From assembly GCA_950295325.1 (NCBI GenBank), contig OX485805.1, forward strand, positions 15,549,501 to 15,613,500: 64,000 bases of DNA, given 5' to 3'. The translations under genes and the position numbers were made by a program. The stretch comes from Polytrichum commune (Eukaryota; Streptophyta; Polytrichopsida; Polytrichales; Polytrichaceae). Below, piece after piece: positions 56,199 through 64,000 of the stretch. Below the pieces are notes generated by a model. That model was not told where the DNA came from and searched no databases. It was given only the letters and a program-made list of their open reading frames with translations. The first letter of the stretch is position 1; every line of letters starts with the position of its first letter.

Positions 56199-56997
56199 AC
56201 ACCATACCGTTTATGGTATTTGGTGTCACATGCATTACTTGCAAAAGGCATAAACTAGATGCCTAGAGGTCTCAAAGTGTCATGTCCTCTAATTTCCAAC
56301 ATGGTGCTATTTGCCAACATAAGTAACTTCTTTAAGCGAAGAATATCTAAATCATGACATTCAACGTAGCACGTTAGACTACTTGAGATGATAGTTTTGC
56401 ATTTTTAGTTTGCAAGGGGACGATTTTATTGAGCATACTAAATATTAATGGTCAAGTGCCATGTGTTTACAAGAGGAAGATATTCTTGAGCATCCTAATG
56501 TCAAGTGTCATTCATGTCGGCCGGGGATTCGTGGCACTCACTAACAAATCATCCGTGTGGATGAAAAAAACACAGGAATCATCTAAATGGATATTTTTGG
56601 GCAATTTTATTCCGGAAATAGAGTCAAAGGCCCCGAATTAGTCTAGTGACGTCACATTCAAATGAATCGGCCCTCAACCCCATAGGGGGGCTTTTTTTTT
56701 ATTGGAGCCACTTCATCCACGATATCTTGGATGGATGATTCTTAGTGAGTGCCACGAATCCCCAACCATTCATGTCCACTTTAGTTAGCCCATAGAACAT
56801 TGTGTGACACAGGCGTACACCTCGTAACATTACTGAACATACTCATGCCCAAGATATAAGTAAGCGCACTTGAACGCCAAGTGTCACGAGGTGACAATAA
56901 TGATGAAGTTGTTGATCATTAGTGTAACTTAGCATACACCTCCAAATACAGTAAGTGACACTATTACACATGTGACACTAAATACCATAAACGGTCT
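56199..56997 (+). mobile_element. GTGACACTAAA-type element, longest copy, carrying an insertion
   Basis: TACCGTTTATGGTATTTGGTG at left and its inverse CACTAAATACCATAAACGG at right, with subterminal 'GTGTCACATGCATTA' / 'ATTACACATGTGACAC'. Internal 'GCGCACTTGAACGCCAAGTG' is shared with 49.5 kb and, in reverse, 62.8 kb. A 249-bp Mutator-like element sits at 56519. Without it the element is ~540 bp. Confidence 0.75.
56519..56767. mobile_element. Mutator-like MITE with 9-bp duplication, nested
   Basis: The ends GGCCGGGGATTCGTGGCACT and GGTTGGGGATTCGTGGCACT (read inward from each side) match except at two positions and continue as CACTAA. Perfect 9-bp duplications ATTCATGTC lie at 56510-56518 and 56768-56776, as expected for Mutator-like elements. 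The related copy at 62.8 kb lacks the insertion at the corresponding place. Non-coding; includes a T run near the right side. Confidence 0.87.
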
Positions 56998-57179
56998 AAT
57001 TAGTCCTATCAATATGGGTGAAAAAATGGCACGGAGATAGTTTATGCGGTCTAATTGTCTACCCAAGTGAAAATTATGCAGGTCCAAGGATCTGGGTCTT
57101 TCCCTCGGTCTTCTTTGAGACTTACGATCAATGTCTTACATCATAGACATCCATCACCTTACACCCATATCAATTTCCT

Positions 57180-57303
57180 AGGAAACAAACAATGCATGTG
57201 GCCCACAATGCTTCTAAACTAGAGATTTGACATGAATTGGAAACTAATGTGGGCTTTGGAGAATTGATGTGGCCCATATACACTAGTAGGACTATTTAGT
57301 GTA
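57180..57303. mobile_element. Truncated relative of the 11275 MITE
   Basis: It shares 'ATGTGGCCCA', 'AACTAATGTGGGC', 'GAATTGATGTGGCCCAT' and the terminal 'GACTATTTAGTGTAG' with 11.3 kb. The left end is missing. Confidence 0.5.
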
Positions 57304-58129
57304 GAGTAATTACAATTGAAACCATGGAGAGAACAGTATTTGCCCGATGTACACGTAAATTATACCATAATTGTCACTTTGTTATATTGCCGCCCTTCGT
57401 TCCATTTTTGTTTCATCCCAAAATGTAGATGATCTTTTTACATATCAATTTTTATTTTTATACAACATCAAGTTACCATATATCAAAGACTTCAACATGA
57501 AGCCAATGATTTGAATGGTTGGGTCTCGTCTCCATCTTGCAAATGGTGTGGGTTCCATTCTCCAATGAACCTAATTAAAGAACGATGAAGGTGTCTCCGT
57601 TATAGCCGTTAAGAAAGTGTCTACGTCACTATTGAAGCCACAACCTTCAAGCAAAGGAGACTCTCCAATTATGCTAATGTTGGCAAAACATAGGCGTTTC
57701 CCTTCCTTGCTTTCTTCCAATGACCATGTATTAAAGCCATTGTTTTGGATCATTGAACCATGTAGTGGTGAGATCAATTATGAGAGAATGTCCTCCACCA
57801 ACAAGTGAATGTGGTCACAACTAACATTACACTTATAGTTTCACACGGTGCACGAAACGGATGGACGTAACATCACAAGATGGACCTCGTTTTAGGGTTA
57901 TAGCAATGCTTAACTCCAGATAGTAAGTGACACTAAACATCATGTAGACCTCCTTTACATTGGTAATAGTGGTGGGGCCCAACTCACGGTAAAAATACAG
58001 CGCCCATAAGTTCATGGATTATTTGTTTCAAGTGAGTCCCCCAAAACTAACGAATGGTTTCTAATACTAATTTCATGATCAAACAATCCAAAAAAAAGAA
58101 ACATGCGTGCTACAATAGAATTGCTTGTG
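57304..58129. other. Intergenic, nothing recognised
   Basis: A GTGACACTAAACATCATG fragment near 57925 resembles the end of the 49.5/56.2-kb family. No gene. Confidence 0.4.
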
Positions 58130-58345
58130 TTTTCACCAATGTCCAGGAAGATTGTTCAGGCATAACCAATTGACATCCTAGTATTCTTAAGTCCAACCAA
58201 TTACATGTTGACATCTCTCGGTTTTCTATATTAGTTTGAGGTATATTCTCTAAATTCCTCTAAAATGATCAGTAAAGGTCTGGAATTCTTGAACTTCAAC
58301 CGGTTATTTCTCGAACCCAACCAATTCATATGTGACTAGTGAACA
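58130..58345 (+). repeat. Dispersed repeat D4
   Basis: Landmarks 'CAATTGACATCCTAGTATTC', 'AAATTCCTCTAAAATGATCA', 'GAACTTCAACCGGTTATTTC'. Confidence 0.65.
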
Positions 58346-58922
58346 ATTCTCCCCGTTCATTGGTCGTTGCCTCATGTAGTAGTGGTAGGGGCCTAGCTAG
58401 TGTTGCATCTTTTATTCTACAAGTCAAAGGCAACATCATAAAACACATTTGAAAAAAAAATCAAAACATTTTGAATGTTTTTTATTTTATTGAAAGCCAT
58501 TGAATACATCAATCCTTGAGGTCCTTTATGGTAAATCATCGTGAGAAACATTCCCCTCTTCCAAGATCAATTCTCCAAGCTCTTCTCCGCCCAAGTATTG
58601 ATCCAAGACTGCGCCTAGATTATCCCCTGATGCAAAATCCGTATTTGCTATTGCTCAGTTCGTGTGGCATGGCTTAGGGCTTCGACACTGCCGTTGAGTT
58701 CGACTATACTAATGCTATATGGTAATATGGAGCAATTGACGAAGTTGCGCGTGTCTATATTTGCCCTATAATTGGCATGGATTGAATGTAGTAGTGAATT
58801 TATAATTAAAAACACTGAAAACACCTCAAAATTTGTTGAGTATTTTAAAATACATTGAAAAACCCCTTCGCTTGATGGGTGTGGTGGGTTGTCTGCGGTG
58901 GGGGTGGGTTGTTGTTACTCTT
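58346..58922. other. Intergenic, nothing recognised
   Basis: AT-rich then GT-rich before the A-tailed repeat. No gene. Confidence 0.4.
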
Positions 58923-59033
58923 TACGTGGCGGTGTTTCACACCTAAGGGCCCACCCCCCCCCCCCTCAATGTGTGTGCGGTTTCTTGATTTTAGTTTTGG
59001 CATTGGTTGTGTTGGCCTTCAATCTCCTAAAAA
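58923..59033 (+). mobile_element. Short A-tailed retroelement-like repeat, copy 2
   Basis: 'ACGTGGCGGTGTTTCACACC', a C run, 'TTTTGGCATTGGTTGTGTTG', 'CTCCTAAAAAAG'. Same unit as 13.6 kb with a degraded tail. Confidence 0.5.
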
Positions 59034-59212
59034 AGCTCCCAATCCCTTGAGCCATGATCACCGACCTTGTCAATTCGTTCGATCCAAATGATCCAATTTA
59101 CATATTGAGTGGAATTGGAAACAACAACGTAAGTAGGATGTCCAACTCTTTGTGAAGGGTATCTTGGTGGTATGGGGCTTGTCCTTGGTTGGGTAAGATG
59201 TTATTACCTTTC

Positions 59213-59335
59213 ACGTGGCGGTGTTTCGCATCTGAGGGGTCCTGCCTCCCCTCGAACTGGGTGCATTCGCTTTCTTGGTCTCAATTTCTTGACGTTGGCT
59301 TGTTGACCTTCTGTCTCAAAAAAACAAAAAACAAA
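59213..59335 (+). mobile_element. Short A-tailed retroelement-like repeat, copy 3
   Basis: 'CACGTGGCGGTGTTTCGCAT', 'CTGCCTCCCCTCGAACTGGG', 'GACGTTGGCTTGTTGACC', 'TTCTGTCTC' followed by an A-rich tail to ~59335. Confidence 0.55.
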
Positions 59336-59784
59336 ATTATTATCAAATAAATAAAACAAATTTTTTAAAGGACAATGCTAGGATGTCAACCGATTATGCC
59401 CAAAATCCTGCCCGGTCACTGATCCAAACCGGGCCGGGGCTTATTGGGGAGCCCGGCCGGCAGGAGGGCCCACCCGAGCCAATAAAGCGAGCGGGCAGCC
59501 TGGGTTGTCGGTTTCCCAGGAGCTGGGCATTCAACGGCCGGGGTGGGCCCAGCATCCCGCCCGCCCGCGCGCCCGCCCCCCCTGCCTGCTGGAACGGGTC
59601 CCGAGCAGAGCCACGTGGGCCCCGCGCGGGGTGTGGGGGTTGGTTCCGGTTAGCTGTTAGGGTTTGGGGGGTGCAGTGCCGCTCCCAAGTGGCTGCGCCA
59701 TTCCAGGCCGGCCGCCCGCCCATCCAGCGTTAGCGTTGCCGTTGCCGCCTATTTTGGCAACTCCCTTCGCTGCCCGCCCCATTA
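59336..59784. other. GC-rich island, no gene identified
   Basis: 59400-59760 is strongly G+C rich with many CpG and CCGG sites (GGGCCGGGG, GCCCGGCCGGC, CCCGCCCGCCC). Frames of 109-116 codons run on both strands over the same bases, which is a composition effect. The left border carries the D4-like 'GATTATGCCCAAAATCCTGC'. It could be a CpG-rich promoter remnant or part of a GC-rich transposon. Confidence 0.35.
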
Positions 59785-59917
59785 GTCAACCACTCCGCAC
59801 ACGAGACTGACAGCCCGTGACCACCCCACCTCAACCTCTCTCATTGGTGCCAACGGTGGACCCGGCCGGCTCACGTTCGCTTCCCACTACGCTTGAGGGA
59901 CCAACGAAGTATACTAA

Positions 59918-60759
59918 GGGCCAAGTTCCATGTGCCGGTCCCTGTCCGTTTTTTAAATGGGTGAGAAACGGGTGACATCATCTAAAAAATGGGTGATGTC
60001 ACCCATTTTATGAAGGGGTACTTCTATGTGGAGTGCTGGTTTATTTCAATTTCTTACTTTCTAACTAAATTTGGTGAGTGATAAAACATGACACTTTATG
60101 AAGGTCACCGGCAATGGAGGTCATCATCATTTAACTTTTCATATTTGATTTGCACATCAATTTCCATACATTTATTAAATGAATTCCAAATTATGTGTTG
60201 TTGATATGCATAGGTTGGTATTACTGTCATCTATGGAAATATATATACATATGTATGTATGTATGTGTATATGTATATGTATAGTAGCTAAAATTGTCAT
60301 TGTACATTGTTTATAAGTGATTCTAACTGTGAAACCTAAATGATACCAATTTAATAGTTTTTAAAATATTTCATGAGTGTTTCCTTTGGTTTGTTTGCCT
60401 TATATATATAGTTAAGAGCTAGATTCTAAAAACATCGTAAAATACGCGTTCCCTAAGAGTACTCCTCAAAAGAAAGGACTTAAAGAACAAAGTGACCTTT
60501 AGTATCCAAGGGTGTACCCTAGGTGACCGACCGATCTGGTCACCGGAGCTTTCTAACCGGCACATGTCCTTCTTGTGACCATTAGGACCACGGGTCCTTT
60601 AGCACCTGTTCTTGCACGACACGAAATGTGGGACACCCATCCATGGGGGGTACCGGTCCTTGGGTGAGAGGGATGGGCACATGGCACCACCCTCTTTTCA
60701 CCGGCCCACCCATTTATTTTGAAAAAAATGGACCAGGACCGGCACATGGAACTTGGCCC
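59918..60759. mobile_element. Tourist-like element, 842 bp (TAA duplication), nested
   Basis: The terminal inverted repeats GGGCCAAGTTCCATGTGCCG... are identical for 24 bp and similar for ~30. TAA flanks both sides (59915-59917 and 60760-60762). The related T-A copy at ~27046-27060 (AGAGTAAGTGAACGC) has no insertion at the corresponding point, giving a paralogous empty site. An internal palindrome GGGTGACATCA / TGATGTCACCC lies near 59970-60004. No transposase. Confidence 0.92.
60241..60290. repeat. Imperfect (TATG)n / (TA)n microsatellite
   Basis: Interrupted GTAT/GTATAT repeats within the 59918 element. Confidence 0.8.
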
Positions 60760-61179
60760 TAAGTGAATGCAAGATGGATGGAAAGTCTACATGGATCCCT
60801 GCATGGCATCGAATGGATCGTGTTTCATGGTCACTTGGACTATTTCCAAAAACCACATCTTGGAGGAGGTGGACCTAACACAAAACTGGGAGACCATGGC
60901 ATTCCGAACGCTCACAGTTGTTGATTTATTCTAATTTATCATGTGCGAAGACTCGCATGAATAGATATTCATTGGAATGGCATTTGGTTGAGGGCCCGGT
61001 CACATACGACTTCACATGACACTTGAGAATCCATGACCACATTACATGGTTTTGGATGTGTCTTGGGACGACCTTTGGACTCTCGCAATTTCATGGTCAC
61101 GGCTCTTGGCTCGTGTGCGAAGTGGCCCTAACCTTCATTATTCCTCACATTCAAATCGTGGCAGTGTCCATGGAGATTT

Positions 61180-61385
61180 TGGACATAAATGGTCGAGATT
61201 CTATTGTTTCCAAGTCCAGCCGGCTATATTTTGACATTCTTCGGGTTTTTCTTTATTAATTTGAGGTATACTCTTTCAATTCCACTAGAGCAATGGGTAA
61301 TTTTCTTGAACTTTGGAACTTCAACCACTTATTTCACAAACTCAACCGGCTCATTTGTACCCACACCATTTTTATCTCATTAGCA
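61180..61385 (+). repeat. Dispersed repeat D4
   Basis: Landmarks 'CAAGTCCAGCCGGCTATATT', 'TTGAGGTATACTCTTTCAAT', 'GGAACTTCAACCACTTATTT', 'CACAAACTCAACCGGCTCAT'. Confidence 0.6.
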
Positions 61386-62575
61386 TGGGTTACCATTCGG
61401 AGTTATGTGTTCCTATAACTTTTTACAGTCATTATCTTTCTCACCACATAAGTTATGTCATATTCTTCAATATGCATACTGATTACTTATGTTAATATGG
61501 TAAAAAATGATGCTCGCATTAAAATGTTATAACAATGCGTAATTTCAAATGGTAACCCACACTACTTAGACAAAATAGTGTAGTGGCCAATTCTCCTCGT
61601 TCATTGAATTATTGTTTTAGGAGAGAGGGAATAGCTAGGGGTTTGTGGTGTCTACATGAACTCGTTTGTTAGCAAGGTGAAAATGAAACATAACTACTTT
61701 TAAGTAAGGAAAATGGCTATTCGTAGACCAAATGGCTCTAGAAACGACATAAAAGACCCCAAATTAGTTTGGTGGATAAATTTGATTTTTTTTTCTTAAA
61801 AAAACTTCGAGAATGACTTTGAGGGTGCACACTATTTATCAATCACAATACGTAAAAATCAAAAGTCCACATTATAGGTTACAATATTTCTATTGGGTTG
61901 AAAATAGTGTGCATTTGAAGTACCTCCAACCTAGGGGAAGGAGGTGGGAATATCATGGGGACATGACAAGTATAACTAGGGTTGCACGTTATTATTTCAT
62001 GTGATGGTGTTCATTGTGGGCCACACTATTGGTTGTCCATTGTACCTCAAATTATTCACTACACATAGCTAGATCGTTTGCCATAATCAATGTAGTTATA
62101 GTGTATCACACACACACATTTCACATGTCCAATTTCATGGCCATTTTTATGTAGATTGAATGCCAAAAGCCAATTGATCATTGTCAATAGTAAGTGAAAA
62201 CTATCTTTCTACCAATCTAATCATCTAGCCCCCCTCTCCCCCACGTGTATTGATTAGTGAGCCTATAATAGTTAACAAATTAAGTGCATGTCTCCTTATC
62301 TCTTCTAAACACATGTCTTTTTAATGTATGTTCTTAGATCCACACCTAATCACACACTTAATAAAGATGAGTACCTTATTGGTGTAAGTAACCAAACTAG
62401 ACCAACTTACTTTATACAAGGGTACCTCCCTTGCATCCAAACTAAATCCATGTTTAAAGAAATATTCATTCTAATATGACATTGTATTTGGAACTGTACT
62501 TTGGTGTACGTATAAATCAACTTGTCAATTTCAATACATGGTTTTGAAATACACTACCGTTTACTAATCCATAAA
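61386..62575. other. Intergenic, nothing recognised
   Basis: A segment at 61505-61575 resembles the inner end of the 10624 MITE (AATGCGTAATTTCAAATGG). Otherwise no landmark or gene. Confidence 0.4.
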
Positions 62576-62730
62576 CATAACATTGCTTTGCGTTGTGGGT
62601 CCTCGTAATATAACAGTTGGATGTTGGGAGCTTAGTTGAAATTTGAGTCTCCTTGCACAACTTTCTGGGCATCCGACTCTTATATTCCAAGGGTCCACTT
62701 AACGAGCACTAAGTGTTCACTAGTGTTGTG
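62576..62730. mobile_element. CATAAC-type foldback MITE, copy 5
   Basis: CATAACATTG at left, CAGTGTTGTG-like degraded inverse at right. The internal pair 'AATATAACAGTTGGATG' / 'CATCCGACTCTTATATT' is diagnostic. Confidence 0.65.
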
Positions 62731-62840
62731 CAACTTTAACAAACTTATTCCCCTCGAAATTACACAAAAGCAAACAAGTGACTCGCAAGTTCATTCCATA
62801 GACTTATATATACCAACTAAAAGTTCACGACTTTCAACTT

Positions 62841-63312
62841 CAGAATGTTTATGTTATTTAGTGTCACATGCATAATAGTGTCACTTACCCCATTTTGAGC
62901 GTATGGTAGGTTACATTAATGATTGATAGCTTCACCATAAGTGTCACCTCGTGACATTTGGTGTTCCATTTGCACTTACTAATATCTTGGCATGAGTGTG
63001 TTCAATAGTGCATGCCTACCTTACTCAATGGTCTACAAGTTGACTAAAGTGTACATAGTGACTTTGCCATCTGCTCAAGAATATCTTCCTCTGCATAATA
63101 AAATGTAAACACATGACACTTGCCATTAATGCGCTCAAAATATCTTCCACTTGCATACCAAAACACAAGATTATCATCTAAAGCATCCTAGTGTGCTACT
63201 CTAAATGTCATAATGTAGATTTTTTTTCACTTGAAGAAATTACTTATGTTGACAGATATAATCATATCGGCCATTAGTGTACGTGACACTAAATACCATA
63301 AACGGTGTAGTG
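62841..63312 (-). mobile_element. GTGACACTAAA-type element, reverse copy
   Basis: 'GTTATTTAGTGTCACATGCA' at left, 'GTGACACTAAATACCATAA' at right. Its interior is the complement of 56.2 kb (e.g. 'CACCTCGTGACATTTGG', 'AGAATATCTTCCTCTGC') and lacks the Mutator-like insertion. ~472 bp, non-coding. Confidence 0.75.
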
Positions 63313-63629
63313 CTCACAGGCAGAGGACCTAAAGGATGGTCTTGTTGGGCAGAAGGCCCTCTTGAGAAGAGGGAAAACGGACCCGCCCAAAATGTGTGTG
63401 CATTCAAGGGAGTTGGTTCCTTTCCATTTGGATGACAATAAAATAAAAATAAAACAAAAACGAATATAAATAACATTAGTCTTCTCATTTGGCGAGCTAT
63501 CTTCTCACTATTTTCTTTATGATTAAGTGACTTTTAAGCGGACTTCAATCCGCTTCCTTTTTGTCATTTAAAAAAATCAAAGTCAAGAACCGAGGAGATG
63601 GAGGCACCCACTTCATTTTTATTTTAGAT
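63313..63629. other. Intergenic, nothing recognised
   Basis: The minus-strand 82-codon frame (63240-63488) runs into the mobile element and is not credible. Confidence 0.4.
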
Positions 63630-63870
63630 ATTTTATTTTATTTTGAGACAAGAGGCCAAAAAGCCAACGCCAAATGCAAAAAGAAACAAGGAAGATGCGC
63701 CCACTTCAAGGGGGAGGCAGAGCTCTTCGAACTCACCACACCGCCACACAAAAAGTAACAAAGGCCCAAGAAACTATAACCCCACAAAGCCACCCAACCA
63801 ATGACCACCCCCACTCCACTAATCAAGGACCATTCCCGCACAACTAAGTGGTCAATGACAAACAACCTAA
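63630..63870 (-). mobile_element. Short A-tailed retroelement-like repeat, copy 4 with extended head
   Basis: On the minus strand: 'TTTGTGTGGCGGTGTGGTGA', 'CTGAAGTGGGCGCATCTTCC', 'TTTGGCGTTGGCTTTTTGGC', 'CTCTTGTCTC' then an A/T-rich tail. Upstream homology to 59.16 kb ('TTGGTTGGGT...') suggests the full unit is ~230 bp. Confidence 0.55.
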
Positions 63871-64000
63871 ATACGCTGATGTTTCTAGTTCCACATGACT
63901 TTCATCTTCTCCCGTCTACAAAAAATGTTCCTAGCACGTCAAGAAAATATTTTTAAGAGGGCTTCGGCTAAGGAAGTGCTAATGTCAAGAAATTTAACAA
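63871..64000. other. Window end, nothing recognised
   Basis: Short AT-rich sequence to the end of the window with no landmark. Confidence 0.4.

Larger units (their letters stand above)
59785..61128. mobile_element. Tourist-like family T-A, second interrupted copy
   Basis: The degraded left end (CACTCCGCACACGAG, 'CAGCCCGTGACC') and a good right end (GGCTCGTGTGCGAAGTGGCCC at 61108-61128) match 26928-28003. The bodies align: 'GTTCGCTTCCCACTACGCTTGAGGGACCAA' region, 'GCATGGCATCGAATGGATC', 'GAGGGCCCGGTCACATACGA'. An 842-bp Tourist-like element interrupts it at 59918-60759. Left and right flanks (TTA, TAA) do not agree, so the original duplication has decayed. Confidence 0.75.

Noticed and set aside
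59383-59733. 116-codon plus and 109-codon minus frames
   Set aside because: They overlap almost completely on opposite strands of a GC-rich stretch where stop codons are rare. No motif in either.

Overview
This window looks like nuclear DNA of a land plant with a large, gene-poor genome. The evidence is one spliced plant-type lipase gene, plant transposon superfamilies (PIF/Harbinger, hAT, CACTA, Mutator, LINE, tRNA-SINE) and a short AAACCCT telomere-type block at 15.35 kb. I cannot name the species. The lipase is divergent enough that a non-seed plant (fern or lycophyte) is possible, but the sequence does not decide this. No rRNA, canonical tRNA, CRISPR or prokaryotic operon structure was seen.

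Layout. At 1-2.9 kb lies the 3' end of an alpha/beta-hydrolase (lipase-like) gene: three exons are in the window and the 5' part is outside it. The remaining ~61 kb has no intact gene that I can recognise. It is a mosaic of short non-autonomous DNA transposons, SINEs, old dispersed repeats and their remnants. The only other recognisable coding sequences are a broken PIF/Harbinger-type transposase (31.9-33.2 kb) and the C-terminal end of a LINE reverse-transcriptase ORF (42.1-42.5 kb, minus strand).

Mobile elements with resolved ends. (1) Three ~660-bp hAT-like copies (18.1, 33.6 and 50.4 kb), each with an 8-bp target duplication and a conserved internal 50-nt tRNA-like block. (2) Harbinger/Tourist-like elements with TAA or TTA duplications at 4.0, 17.2, 26.9-28.0 (one member inserted into another of the same family) and 59.9-60.8 kb (inserted into a further copy of that family). 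(3) A CACTA-type element at 35.5 kb with a 3-bp duplication. (4) A Mutator-like 249-bp element with a 9-bp duplication at 56.5 kb, nested in a second inverted-repeat family (copies at 49.5, 56.2 and 62.8 kb). (5) Three tRNA-derived SINEs (35.2, 38.7 and 43.1 kb), two with 12-15-bp duplications. (6) Five ~155-bp foldbacks beginning CATAACATT, one of them inserted in the transposase pseudogene.

Other structure. There is a ~195-bp tandem satellite at 22.8-24.1 kb, a 131-bp near-perfect hairpin at 24.9 kb, a ~536-bp tandem duplication at 39.3-40.3 kb, several short palindromes, microsatellites and many G or C homopolymers of 8-14 nt. Four dispersed repeat groups (called D1-D4 below) recur through the window. 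How it fits together: the transposase remnant belongs to the superfamily that typically mobilises TAA/TTA-flanked elements, and the nesting order gives relative insertion ages. All calls come from reading the sequence by eye; no database search was possible.
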